Assembly (NCBI GenBank): GCA_002840685.1
Contig: PHBU01000018.1
Location: forward strand, 1 to 64,000
Direction of reading: 5' to 3'
DNA from: Chloroflexi bacterium HGW-Chloroflexi-6
GTDB taxonomy: Bacteria; Chloroflexota; Anaerolineae; Anaerolineales; Villigracilaceae
Length of the DNA stretch: 64,000 bases
Made by a program: the position numbers and the translations under genes. The notes under the pieces were generated by a model. The model was given only the letters and a program-made list of their open reading frames with translations. It searched no databases and had not been told where the DNA came from. The stretch's first letter is position 1. Every line of letters starts with the position of its first letter. Below are positions 55,436-64,000 of the stretch, piece by piece.

Positions 55436-56836
55436 TTATAAACGATAGGCGCGCCTGGCAAGCCCAACGGACAGTTCGAACATCATCTCGTGGGCATCAT
55501 CCATGTCGATCAGGTGGCGCACCACCAGCCCGGCAACCCAGTTGGCCGAGACCCGCCGCCACAGGTCGTGCCGGATCGGGATCGAGCAAAAGGCGCGCGT
55601 ATCGTCGTTGAATCCGACTGTGTTATAGATGCCTGCGGTTTCCATGATCTGGTCGAAGTAGCGCGCCATGCCGTTCGGGCTGTCGTGGAACCACCAGGGT
55701 GGGCCCAGCTTCAGGGCAGGATAATGCCCTGCCAGGGGCGCCAACTCGCGGGAGTAGGAAGTTTCATCGAGGCTAAACACGATCAGGGTCAGGCGGCTGT
55801 CGTTGCCGAATTTGTTCAATAACGGCAGCAGGTTACGGGTGTACTCGGCCTGGAGCGGAATATCCGCGCCTTTATCTGGCCCAAAGCGCTCGAAGATCAT
55901 CCGATTGTGGTTGCGCAGCGCACCCGAGTGCAATTGCATCACCAGCCCGTCTTCGATGCTCATGCGCGCCATTTCGATCAGCATATGGGCGGTGAAACGT
56001 GCCGTATCGTTGCAAGTTGTTTCGCCATGCAGGGCGCGCTGGAAAATTTCTTCAGTTTCGGTGGGACTCAATTCGGCGGTGGCGGGCGTCAGGGCAGCGT
56101 GATCGGTGGCGGTTGCGCCCATCGACTTGAAATACTCGCGGCGTTGTTCCAGGGCCCGGGTGTAGGATGTAAAATCCACAACATCGATCCCGCTGACCGC
56201 ACTGAGTTGGTCGATGTTGGCTCGCCAGCCTGGGGTATCCAGGTTGACAAGAGCATCTGGCCGGAAGGTGGGCAAAATTCGGCCATCCCAGCCTGATGCG
56301 CGGATGGCCTGATGATGTTCAAGGGTGTCCGTGGCGGCATCGGTGGTGCTGAGCACTTCGATGTTGAAACGCTTGAACAAGGCGCGCGGTGTGAATTCAG
56401 GCTGAGCCAGTTTTTCGCTGATGGCATCGTAAAGCCGGTCGGCATTGGCGGTGCAAGGTTTTTCGTTTAGGCCAAAAACCTCGCTCAGTTCGTGGGCCAG
56501 CCAGATGCCCGAAGGTGTGCCGCGGAACAGGTGGAAGTTGGCGCAGAAAAGGCGCCAGATGGCGCGCTGGTCGGTTTGAACGTTGCCGCCATCCAGGCGG
56601 AGGATGCCAAGCTCCTCCATGGAGATCCCCTGCGAGTACAGCATCCGCAAGATGTAGTGATCGGGGGTGATGAACAGCTCAGTGGGAGAGCCGAAGGTTG
56701 CGTCCGGATCGGCAAACAATCGTGGATCGACGTGACCGTGCGGACAGACCAGCGGCAGATCGAAAATGCGCTCGTATAACTGACGCGCAACTTTTTTCTG
56801 TTGGGTGGCAGGGCCAAAGTAGTGGTCATGCTGCAT
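55436..56836 (-). CDS. uxaC: Glucuronate isomerase
   Basis: A 466-residue enzyme of the amidohydrolase-like UxaC family, which interconverts D-glucuronate and D-fructuronate. The start at 56836 (MQHDHYFGP) lies 4 nt after the beta-glucuronidase stop. Metal-site VCPHGHVDPRLFAD, and later GRILPTFRPDALV, QLHSGALRNHN and PWWFHDSPNGM are typical. It catalyses the first intracellular step after glucuronide cleavage. Confidence 0.96.
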   Translation of the reverse strand: MQHDHYFGPATQQKKVARQLYERIFDLPLVCPHGHVDPRLFADPDATFGSPTELFITPDHYILRMLYSQGISMEELGILRLDGGNVQTDQRAIWRLFCANFHLFRGTPSGIWLAHELSEVFGLNEKPCTANADRLYDAISEKLAQPEFTPRALFKRFNIEVLSTTDAATDTLEHHQAIRASGWDGRILPTFRPDALVNLDTPGWRANIDQLSAVSGIDVVDFTSYTRALEQRREYFKSMGATATDHAALTPATAELSPTETEEIFQRALHGETTCNDTARFTAHMLIEMARMSIEDGLVMQLHSGALRNHNRMIFERFGPDKGADIPLQAEYTRNLLPLLNKFGNDSRLTLIVFSLDETSYSRELAPLAGHYPALKLGPPWWFHDSPNGMARYFDQIMETAGIYNTVGFNDDTRAFCSIPIRHDLWRRVSANWVAGLVVRHLIDMDDAHEMMFELSVGLARRAYRL

Positions 56837-56840
56837 ATTT

Positions 56841-58589
56841 TTATTTCGCGCCCCATATTTCGCGCAAACGATGCGCTGCCAGCTTGGGGCGGCGGTCTCG
56901 GGTAAAGACACCTTTGTGGTTCAATGCGCCGACACGCCCGACTCCCTGGCACGTCTTGAAATCGCACATATTCCAAACGTGCTCGCCGACAACGTAAGAT
57001 TTCTGGCGCAAAACTTCAATGGTGCGGGCGATAATTTCAGCCTGGTATTCTTCGCTGAACATCTCTGGCGGCTGGGCGTGCATACCAGAGACGGCATCAG
57101 CGCCGAATTCGGCCAGGATCAGCGGCTTGCTGCCATACTTCTCATGGATGGCGTCCAAATCTTCAGAGAGTACCTGCAGCCCTTTTGGGATGTCTCCACT
57201 CTGGACGTACCAGCCGTTGTAACGGTTCAAGCAGAGCACATCGCAAAATTCGAAGGATTCTTCGGCCAGCCCGACCGTGCTGACAAGCGTCACAGGGCGG
57301 GTTGAATCCAGGGCGTGGGCTTCATCGTAAAGCTGACGGAAAAATGGTTTGGCATGCGGTGGTTTGGAGTGTGGTTCGTTGGCAACACTCCACATGATGA
57401 CGCTGGGGTGATTCTTATCGCGGGTGATCAACTCGCGCACGTATTGCGAGCACAATTCAAGGCGGCGCTCCAGGCCATCTTCACGGAAATAAAGGCCGAC
57501 GGCTGGCGTTTCGGCGATCACCAGAAAACCGAGCCGGTCGGCCAACGCCAGCATCTCTTCAGAATAGGGATAATGGCTGGTGCGGAAGGAGTTGGCACCG
57601 ATCCAATTCATCAGAGCGTAATCTTTGACGATCACCGGAGGCAGCAGGCCGCGCCCGACCACCGGGAAATCTTCATGCCTGCCGAAGCCAGTCAGGTAGA
57701 TGGGCTGACCATTCAGGAGTAAGCGCTCGCCGTCCACAACCACCGTGCGGATGCCAACCGGAAGGCTGTAAACATCCTGCACGGCGCCGTTTTGGAGCAA
57801 TTCCACGCTCAGTTCATATAAATTCGGCGCGGCGGGTGACCACAGGGCCGCCTCGGGTACGGAGATGAGCGCCTCGGCGCTATCGCCGTTAAACTGTGTT
57901 TCGACAGAAATATCCTGTCCGTACCCGCGCAGAGAAAAACGGGCGCTGGCTTCGGTCTGATCATATTTCTGGGCGCGCACCCGCAGCTTGCCCTCGCTCC
58001 CGACCAGGTCGGTGACGACGGTGATATCCTGCAAGGCCTGGAGCGGTGTGGCGTAGAGCAGCACCGGGCGCTGGATGCCGCAAAATGGAAAGAAATCGAA
58101 TTGGGCCTGAGGCGTGTTGCCTCCGTGGCTGGGAAAGAAATCAACCGTATCGCCTGTCACGTTTCCGGGTGGTACCCGGTCAAAGGCCAGTTCGCCGTCC
58201 ACGCGCACAACCAGGCAGTTGGCTTGTGGCTGAACCAGTGCGGTGATATCGAATTCGAACGGCAGATGCCCGCCTTCGTGCCCGCCGATTTGGGTGCCAT
58301 TCAGCCAGACTGTGGCCAGGTAATTTACTGATCCGAAGCGCACAAAAATGCGCTTGTCTTGCCAGTTCCAGGGCAAATCAAAGCGGATTTGATACCAGGC
58401 CGGCCCCAAATAATCGCGCCCGTCTTCAAACTGATCGTTCCAACTGGCCGGCACGGCGATGGGACGACCGTGGCTAAATCCGCTGGGCCACCCTTGCGTT
58501 TCGCCAACCTGCTCACGGTCGAAACAGAAATCCCAAAAACCGGAAAGATCATTTGACTGGCGAAAGAGATTAAATTGTGGATACAGCAT
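56841..58589 (-). CDS. uidA: Beta-glucuronidase, glycoside hydrolase family 2
   Basis: A 582-residue GH2 enzyme from the ATG at 58589 (GGAGGC upstream). Sugar-binding, Ig-like and TIM-barrel domains occur in order. The acid/base Glu is in MWSVANEPHS, the nucleophile Glu in ILAEFGADAVSGMH, and SEEYQ follows. The NxK motif that recognises the glucuronate carboxylate is present as LNHKGVFTRDRRPK, which separates glucuronidases from beta-galactosidases. No signal peptide, so glucuronides must be imported, presumably by the adjacent Opp-type transporter. Confidence 0.93.
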   Translation of the reverse strand: MLYPQFNLFRQSNDLSGFWDFCFDREQVGETQGWPSGFSHGRPIAVPASWNDQFEDGRDYLGPAWYQIRFDLPWNWQDKRIFVRFGSVNYLATVWLNGTQIGGHEGGHLPFEFDITALVQPQANCLVVRVDGELAFDRVPPGNVTGDTVDFFPSHGGNTPQAQFDFFPFCGIQRPVLLYATPLQALQDITVVTDLVGSEGKLRVRAQKYDQTEASARFSLRGYGQDISVETQFNGDSAEALISVPEAALWSPAAPNLYELSVELLQNGAVQDVYSLPVGIRTVVVDGERLLLNGQPIYLTGFGRHEDFPVVGRGLLPPVIVKDYALMNWIGANSFRTSHYPYSEEMLALADRLGFLVIAETPAVGLYFREDGLERRLELCSQYVRELITRDKNHPSVIMWSVANEPHSKPPHAKPFFRQLYDEAHALDSTRPVTLVSTVGLAEESFEFCDVLCLNRYNGWYVQSGDIPKGLQVLSEDLDAIHEKYGSKPLILAEFGADAVSGMHAQPPEMFSEEYQAEIIARTIEVLRQKSYVVGEHVWNMCDFKTCQGVGRVGALNHKGVFTRDRRPKLAAHRLREIWGAK

Positions 58590-58665
58590 TTTAGGCCTCC
58601 ATTTGCGGCGCGGCTTGCGCACTATGAGTAAAGTTCGAAAATAATTGTATTCTGTTTTTTTGGGC

Positions 58666-59691
58666 TTACGGCATCCCGGACAGGGATAATTCTTCGGCAA
58701 AATGACAGGCTACTGAGTGTTTTTCGCCGATTTCTCTCAAGGACGGTTGTTCAACTTTGCAGACATCTTTGGCGTAGCGGCAGCGCGGATGGAAGTAACA
58801 GCCGCTGGGCGGGTTTGCCGGATCGGCTACATCGCCCTCCAGAATAATCCGATTGCCCCGCAGGCGTGGGTCAGGCTTTGGGACCGCCGATAAAAGCGCT
58901 TCGGTATATGGATGTCTGGGCGCGCTGAACAGTTTTGTCGTTGGCGCGATTTCCACCAGTTTGCCGACATACATTACCGCCACACGATTGGCAATATATT
59001 CCACCACGCTCAGGTCATGTGAAATGAACAGATACGTCAGGTTGAATTCGGCCTGCAAATCGAGCAGCAGGTTCAAAATTTGGGCCTGGACCGACACATC
59101 CAGCGCCGACACGGCCTCGTCGCAAATCACAACGCGCGGGTCAAGCGCCAGGGCCCGGGCAATTCCGATGCGTTGGCGCTGTCCTCCACTAAAGGCGTGC
59201 GGATAGCGGCGCATGTACTCGGGGCGCAGCCCCACTTTGCGGAGAATGACCGCCACGCGATCCTCCAGCTCTTTGCCGCGCGCCAGCTTATGAACCACGA
59301 GGGGTTCTCCGACAATATCCAAAACCGTCATGCGCGGATTAAGTGAAGCATACGGATCCTGGAAGATCATGCGCAGTTCGCGGCGATAGGGCTTGAGGAT
59401 GCTTTCGGGCAACTGCGCCAGGTCTACTGTCTGGTCGCTTTCGTTTCGATACTGGATGACGCCACCGGTGGGCTGATAAGCCCGAATCAGGCAGCGCCCT
59501 ACGGTTGTTTTGCCGCAGCCGCTTTCGCCGACCAACCCCAGGGTTTCTCCGCAGCACAGTGAAAAATTAACATCATCCACTGCTTTGACATGCCCAACCA
59601 CATTCTGCAAGAAACCTTTGCGAATCGGAAAATACATCTTGAGATCAGAAACATCCAACAGGGTGGTGTTTTCTTGTTTGGCAGCTTGCAT
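58666..59691 (-). CDS. Opp/Dpp-type ABC transporter ATPase (second)
   Basis: A 341-residue ATPase: Walker [10 protein letters not shown], signature [13 protein letters not shown], Walker [13 protein letters not shown], and the C-terminal oligopeptide/oligosaccharide domain with GCYFHPRC. It is the OppF-like partner of the ATPase encoded just upstream. GAGGAG lies before the ATG. In this locus the substrate is probably a glucuronide oligosaccharide rather than a peptide. Confidence 0.94.
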   Translation of the reverse strand: MQAAKQENTTLLDVSDLKMYFPIRKGFLQNVVGHVKAVDDVNFSLCCGETLGLVGESGCGKTTVGRCLIRAYQPTGGVIQYRNESDQTVDLAQLPESILKPYRRELRMIFQDPYASLNPRMTVLDIVGEPLVVHKLARGKELEDRVAVILRKVGLRPEYMRRYPHAFSGGQRQRIGIARALALDPRVVICDEAVSALDVSVQAQILNLLLDLQAEFNLTYLFISHDLSVVEYIANRVAVMYVGKLVEIAPTTKLFSAPRHPYTEALLSAVPKPDPRLRGNRIILEGDVADPANPPSGCYFHPRCRYAKDVCKVEQPSLREIGEKHSVACHFAEELSLSGMP

Positions 59692-59700
59692 AGTAGCTCC

Positions 59701-60750
59701 TCAATCGTTAAAACTGTGCGTCTCGGCATACTGCCAACAGCGTACCGTCCGGCCGTCCGGTTTGCGGAACACAGGCGAGGGTTGTGTAGCGCACTTTCCC
59801 TCGATGGCTACCGCACAGCGCGGATGGAAGGGGCAGCCGGTTGGACGGTTATACGGATCCGGCACCGCGCCGGTGATCGGGTCCAGGCGTCCGCCTTTGT
59901 TGGCTCCCAGCTTCGGAATCGAGCGCAGCAAGGCCTGCGTATACGGATGTAATGGATCGTGGAAGAGCGCATCAACGCTGGCCTGCTCAACCATCTCGCC
60001 CAGATACATCACGGCCACTTCGTCGCAGATTTCAGCTACAACACCCAGGTTGTGGGTAATGAGCATGATCGCCATGCCCATTTCCTTTTGCAGGCGCAAC
60101 ATTAATTCCAGGATCTGAGCCTGCATCGTCACATCCAGGGCTGTTGTCGGTTCATCCGCAATAAGCAGATTGGGCCGGCAAACCAGCGCCATGGCGATCA
60201 TCGCGCGCTGGCGCATACCGCCGCTGAGTTGGAAGGGGTAGGCATCGATACGCTGTTCGGGTTTGGGTATGCCGACATATCCCAACATCTCAATCGCCTG
60301 GCGGCGCGCCTCGGCTGCATTGACAGGGATGTGCAATTGCAGCATCTCGATGATTTGATTGCCAACGGTATGCACCGGGCTGAAGGCTGTCATCGGTTCT
60401 TGAAAGATCATCGCAATTTCACCGCCGCGGATGGTGCGCATTTCTCTGCCGTCCGGGCGTAGTTTGGTTAAATCTATCAAATCGATCGGCAGGTTTGACC
60501 CCTCGTCACGGTTGCCGTTCTGGCGGTGATAGATAATTTCGCCTGCCACGATTCGCCCTGGCGATTCGATCAACTGCAGGATGGAATAGGCCGTTACGGT
60601 TTTGCCGCAGCCGCTTTCGCCGACCACTCCCAGGGTGCCGCCGCGTCGCAGGGTCAGATCAACCCCTTCCACGGCGCGCACGGTGCCTTCATCCAGGTGA
60701 AAATGTGTTTTCAAGCCTTTAATTTCGAGCAATAAATCTTGCGAGGTCAT
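59701..60750 (-). CDS. Opp/Dpp-type ABC transporter ATPase (first)
   Basis: A 349-residue OppD-like ATPase from the ATG at 60750 (AAGGAG upstream). Walker [10 protein letters not shown], signature [12 protein letters not shown], Walker [13 protein letters not shown], and the C-terminal cysteine-containing GCPFHPRC region are present. It forms a heterodimer with the OppF-like protein. Confidence 0.94.
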   Translation of the reverse strand: MTSQDLLLEIKGLKTHFHLDEGTVRAVEGVDLTLRRGGTLGVVGESGCGKTVTAYSILQLIESPGRIVAGEIIYHRQNGNRDEGSNLPIDLIDLTKLRPDGREMRTIRGGEIAMIFQEPMTAFSPVHTVGNQIIEMLQLHIPVNAAEARRQAIEMLGYVGIPKPEQRIDAYPFQLSGGMRQRAMIAMALVCRPNLLIADEPTTALDVTMQAQILELMLRLQKEMGMAIMLITHNLGVVAEICDEVAVMYLGEMVEQASVDALFHDPLHPYTQALLRSIPKLGANKGGRLDPITGAVPDPYNRPTGCPFHPRCAVAIEGKCATQPSPVFRKPDGRTVRCWQYAETHSFND

Positions 60751-60778
60751 TTGCGCTCCTTGAGATTCTTGCGCGAGT

Positions 60779-61900
60779 TTAGCGCGCATAAGGATCGGCC
60801 GCGTCGCGCAGGCCGTCGCCTAGAAAGTTCATTGCGAGGACCGTTACCACCAAGGCCAGCGCAGGGATGAGCAGCCAGGGCGCTGTGGCAATGCTTCGGA
60901 TATTGATGGCATCTTGTAGCAGCACGCCCCAACTGACGATCGGTTCGCGCAGGCCCAGCCCAATAAAACTGAGCGCTGTCTCAGACAGGATCATATTGGG
61001 GATGGTCAGAGTGATGGTGGCAATAATATGACTGGCAAAGGCAGGAACCATGTGGCGCAAGATAATCCGCGCCTGGCTGGCGCCATCCAGCCGGGCGGCC
61101 ATGACAAAATCTTCTTCGCGCAGGGATAGAAATCGCCCGCGTATCACCCGCGCCATTCCTGGCCAGCTCACGAGCGAAAGAATCAGTGTAATGAAAAAAT
61201 ATACCTGTAGTGGCGGCAGGTCATTTGGCAGCGCAGCGGCCAGCCCCATCCACAAGGGAATGGACGGAATGGAAGAGACAAACTCGATCAGACGCTGAAT
61301 CAGCAAATCGGGCAGGCCGCCAAAATAGCCGGAAATGCCGCCTAAAACAATACCCAATGCCAGGGTCAGTAAAACTCCTACCAGCCCAACGGACAGGGAA
61401 ACGCGTGTGCCGACAATCAGGCGGCTCAGCAAATCGCGCCCGAGGCGGTCTGCGCCCAGTAGATACATGGGTTGGGTTGAGTCTAACGGGCCAATCAGAT
61501 GCCGGTCGCCTGAAATAAGATCGAACCATTTATAGGAAACGCCTTTGACAAAAAAACCTACCGGAATTTTCTGTGTTGGATCCACCGTAAACGTCCGGCG
61601 CAGAGCCACCGGATCGACAGCGCTGGTGTATCCATAGACATATAAACCTGAGCCGTCTATCTTCAAAGGTTGGGGGGGGGCATACAGATAAACATCGTTG
61701 GTCACATCTGGCGCGAAAGGCGATAAAAATTCAGCAATACCGGCCACAAGGTAAATAATCAGCACGATCACGGCGCTGATCAGCGCCACTTTATGCTTGC
61801 GAAATTTCCACCAGACCAGTTTCCACTGCGGCGCAACAAATACTTGCGCTTCTTTCGTGGATAATGCCGGGGTGATGGTTTCAAGGCTGACAGTTGACAT
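60779..61900 (-). CDS. Opp/Dpp-type ABC transporter permease (second)
   Basis: A 373-residue OppC-like permease with six membrane helices. The ATPase-contact loop is seen in DFVMAARLDGASQARIILRH. The region between helix 1 and 2 (about residues 70-165) is a long extracytoplasmic insertion ending in the family words LGADRLGRDLLSR. AGGAG precedes the ATG. Confidence 0.94.
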   Translation of the reverse strand: MSTVSLETITPALSTKEAQVFVAPQWKLVWWKFRKHKVALISAVIVLIIYLVAGIAEFLSPFAPDVTNDVYLYAPPQPLKIDGSGLYVYGYTSAVDPVALRRTFTVDPTQKIPVGFFVKGVSYKWFDLISGDRHLIGPLDSTQPMYLLGADRLGRDLLSRLIVGTRVSLSVGLVGVLLTLALGIVLGGISGYFGGLPDLLIQRLIEFVSSIPSIPLWMGLAAALPNDLPPLQVYFFITLILSLVSWPGMARVIRGRFLSLREEDFVMAARLDGASQARIILRHMVPAFASHIIATITLTIPNMILSETALSFIGLGLREPIVSWGVLLQDAINIRSIATAPWLLIPALALVVTVLAMNFLGDGLRDAADPYAR

Positions 61901-61927
61901 TGAGATTCTCCTAACCAGCAGGTCAGC

Positions 61928-62920
61928 TTATTGATAGCGAATGCGTGGGTCAAGCCAGGATAGCAAAATATCGGAAAGCAAAACACCGACAATGGTAACG
62001 ACACTCAGGATCAAGACAACCGAACCAGCCAGATACATGTCTTGTGAAGTGAGTGAGCGGAACAGGGTGGCGCCGGCAATTGGAATATTCATGATGATCG
62101 AAAGAATAACTGTTGTGCCAACAATATTGGGCACAACAAAGGCCAATCCGCTGACAAACGGGTTGAGTGCCAGTCGCAGCGGGTACTTGATGATCACCTT
62201 CCACTCTGGCAAGCCTTTGGCGCGGGCTGTGACAACATAGGGCCGGCGCATTTCGTCCAGAAGGTTTGCGCGCAAAATGCGGATAAGGCCGGCAGCCCCA
62301 CCGTATGCCGTAATTAGAACCGGTACCCAGATATGCTGCGCCATATCCCAGACCTTTTCCGGGCTCCAGGGGGCCATTTCCATTTCTGGGGAGAAAAAAC
62401 CGCCTAACGTGACACGCAGGTATTTCATACTAAAGTACATCACTAATAAGGCAACGAGAAAACCGGGCACCGAAATGCCGATAAAGGCCACGAAAGTGGC
62501 AATGTAGTCGCCGGATGAGTATTGCCGCACTGCGGAATAAATGCCGATCGGAAAAGCGATCAGCCAGGTGACAACCACGGCAGCCAGGATATAGATCATG
62601 GTGTAAAAGAGCGGTTTCCCGATAATCAAGGCTACCGGCTGCTGGTATTCAAAGGCCATTCCAAAATCGCCGCGCGTCAAAATGCCCCAGACCCACTTAA
62701 AGTACTGTATGTATGCGGGCTGGTCGAGGCCGTACATTTGCCGCATGTGTTCAAGTTGCTCGGCTGAGTTTGCGCTGGTATCCCCGGCAGCTGCCAAATT
62801 GGCCATGTAAGACTCTACATAAGAGCCGGGTGGTAATTGAATAACATAAAAGGCAACAACGGATGTCAGGATGATGGTGGGAATCATCCACAGTATGCGC
62901 CGGAAAATGTATTGCAACAT
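61928..62920 (-). CDS. Opp/Dpp-type ABC transporter permease (first)
   Basis: A 330-residue OppB-like permease starting MLQYIFRRILWMIPT, with six membrane helices and the contact loop YVVTARAKGLPEWKVI. The upstream extension of the frame to 62977 is not family-like. A strong hairpin separates it from the binding-protein gene. Confidence 0.94.
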   Translation of the reverse strand: MLQYIFRRILWMIPTIILTSVVAFYVIQLPPGSYVESYMANLAAAGDTSANSAEQLEHMRQMYGLDQPAYIQYFKWVWGILTRGDFGMAFEYQQPVALIIGKPLFYTMIYILAAVVVTWLIAFPIGIYSAVRQYSSGDYIATFVAFIGISVPGFLVALLVMYFSMKYLRVTLGGFFSPEMEMAPWSPEKVWDMAQHIWVPVLITAYGGAAGLIRILRANLLDEMRRPYVVTARAKGLPEWKVIIKYPLRLALNPFVSGLAFVVPNIVGTTVILSIIMNIPIAGATLFRSLTSQDMYLAGSVVLILSVVTIVGVLLSDILLSWLDPRIRYQ

Positions 62921-63017
62921 AGGGCATCCCGCTTTCTGCGCAGCAGTTATGGTGGCGTTGCCAACATAACCTGCCACTAAAAGAGAATGATGGCGTTCGG
63001 AAAGCTTTCCTGTGAGA

Positions 63018-63052
63018 GAGGCCGACCAGGACTGTAAAACCTGGTCGGCCTC
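63018..63052 (-). promoter_or_regulatory. Intercistronic hairpin between binding protein and permease
   Basis: GAGGCCGACCAGG (63018-63030) and CCTGGTCGGCCTC (63040-63052) form a perfect 13-bp stem. No T run follows on the minus strand. It resembles the pstS-pstC hairpin and would keep the binding-protein message more abundant than the permease message. Confidence 0.8.
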
Positions 63053-63095
63053 AGACAGTACCTTCAGGACAACTAGCTGGAGAAATTAGCGCGAA

Positions 63096-64000
63096 CTATT
63101 TGAAGAAGAAGGTGAACGTGTTATAGGGCGCGGGCGTCGGGAAGGCAAAGGAGTTAATCATCTCGTCTGGCACATTGTGCATGTTGTTTGCAACAATGCC
63201 GTAGAGATTGGGCGGGGTCGAGATGCCTATGACAAAGAAGGTATCTGCCGACATCTGCAAGAGCTCATTCATGGCCGTCACCTGATTTTCGAAACCAACG
63301 GCACTCTTTACCTCTTCATACTTGTCGTAGAAAGCCTTGATCTCCGCGGGTGGTTCTTCAGCAATACCTCCATCCGCTACCGAAGCTTGACCGTTGTACC
63401 AGGCCTGCCATGCTTCTGCGAAGTTTGATTCGCCGCTGTAGGGGAAGTAATAGCGCGGATCCAGCACCGGATTGTAGCCACTCTCGCCTTGCCAGATCGT
63501 GGCATCGGGTTGGTTGAGTCCTTTGCGCGTGTAAAACAGGGCGCGGTCTTCCGGCTTGATTTCCACATTGACGCCAACCGCTTTCCAATACTTCGCCAAC
63601 ATGTTAGCGGTATCCACTTCGCTTTTTCGAACGTTTTCTGCGACTTCAACCACGAACTTGAACGGTTTGCCATCTGCGAACGTACGCATACCGTCTGCAT
63701 CCTTGTCGGGCAGAACCTTGTCCAACGCGGCATTGGCTTTGTCTACATCGTATTCTGTATACTGGGTAGCCAGTTGCTCATTGTAGAACGGCGACCCTTC
63801 TTGCACGGCGGGTTGGAAGGGCTTGCCCTGGGTGACAAAAACCGTGTTGATGACTTCCTGACGATTGATGGCGTAGGACATGCCAACGCGGAAATCTTTG
63901 TTCTGGAAAACTTCGCGCAGGGCCGGATCTTGATGGGTCATGTTGAACTGAATCACCATCGAGTTATTGGCTGCATCTTTGAGGGTAAACAGGTGGTAGT
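63096..64000 (-). CDS. Extracellular solute-binding protein, family 5 (C-terminal part)
   Basis: The frame runs off the window end, so only the C-terminal ~300 residues are seen (from YHLFTLKDAANNSM). Family 5 words: DFRVGMSYAINRQEVIN, KPFKFVVEVAENVRK, MLAKYWKAVGVNVEI and the aromatic-rich tail. Family 5 proteins bind peptides or oligosaccharides outside the membrane and feed the Opp-type permeases that follow. The N-terminal signal lies outside the window. Confidence 0.93.
   Translation of the reverse strand, partial: YHLFTLKDAANNSMVIQFNMTHQDPALREVFQNKDFRVGMSYAINRQEVINTVFVTQGKPFQPAVQEGSPFYNEQLATQYTEYDVDKANAALDKVLPDKDADGMRTFADGKPFKFVVEVAENVRKSEVDTANMLAKYWKAVGVNVEIKPEDRALFYTRKGLNQPDATIWQGESGYNPVLDPRYYFPYSGESNFAEAWQAWYNGQASVADGGIAEEPPAEIKAFYDKYEEVKSAVGFENQVTAMNELLQMSADTFFVIGISTPPNLYGIVANNMHNVPDEMINSFAFPTPAPYNTFTFFFK

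Overview
The window is a 64 kb piece of a bacterial chromosome. Moderately high GC with AT-rich islands, many dispersed palindromic repeats, two complete import-type ABC systems, NarL- and OmpR-type regulators, and the style of the proteins all suggest an Anaerolineae-like Chloroflexota. That assignment is an inference: no rRNA or ribosomal protein gene lies in the window to fix it.

Layout. (1) 0.07-9.8 kb: a tyrosine recombinase and a receiver-only protein, then on the minus strand a complete type I restriction-modification operon (hsdR-hsdM-hsdS). Its downstream end carries two AT-rich accessory genes, an FRG-domain protein with an in-frame stop and a Fic/Doc protein. Each is followed by a broken copy of the hsdS 3' end. 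(2) 9.9-16.2 kb: a small integrative element on the plus strand: an unknown protein, a ribbon-helix-helix-like protein, a PrimPol-helicase replication protein, two tiny genes and a large serine recombinase. It has operator-like palindromes at its left end and a striking inverted repeat with 9-bp iterations after the replication gene. (3) 16.3-20.4 kb: a sensor kinase/response regulator pair between copies of a dispersed repeat, and a probable structured RNA with its own promoter, G-quadruplex motif and terminator. (4) 20.5-29.6 kb: a complete Kdp potassium system (small membrane peptide, kdpF, kdpA, kdpB, kdpC, a KdpD-like membrane protein, kdpD, kdpE) behind three direct repeats that look like a KdpE operator. 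kdpA and kdpB each carry an in-frame copy of the same palindromic repeat. (5) 29.8-32.7 kb: a PerR-type regulator and katG.

(6) 32.8-37.0 kb: two zinc-ribbon membrane proteins, and a cytoplasmic HtrA-like protease with a degenerate response regulator. (7) 37.1-45.5 kb: the Pho module on the minus strand (phoB, phoR, pstS, pstC, pstA, pstB, an arsenate reductase-like gene, phoU), with 11-bp-period Pho boxes before phoB and pstS. pstS encodes two nearly identical phosphate-binding domains in one lipoprotein. (8) 45.6-46.2 kb: a clear cyclic-di-AMP riboswitch (ydaO-yuaA class) ahead of a gene for an unknown 71-residue protein. (9) 46.3-64 kb: a minus-strand glucuronide utilisation locus: Opp-type importer, beta-glucuronidase, glucuronate isomerase, mannonate/fructuronate-type oxidoreductase, NagZ-like glycosidase, HAD protein, LarA-family racemase/epimerase, BASS-type transporter, 6-phosphogluconate dehydrogenase and a PfkB sugar-acid kinase.

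How the parts may work together. The last locus has no mannonate dehydratase (UxuA) or KDPG aldolase in the window. It does have a LarA-family enzyme and a 6-phosphogluconate dehydrogenase. Mannonate and gluconate differ only at C2, and LarA-type enzymes epimerise C2 of hydroxy acids, so the locus may encode a route glucuronate - fructuronate - mannonate - gluconate - 6-phosphogluconate - ribulose 5-phosphate. This is the most interesting metabolic hypothesis here. The most unusual items seen directly in the sequence are the duplicated PstS, the in-frame repeats in kdpA, kdpB and the kinase gene, the hsdS-tail cassettes, and the c-di-AMP riboswitch on a tiny orphan gene.
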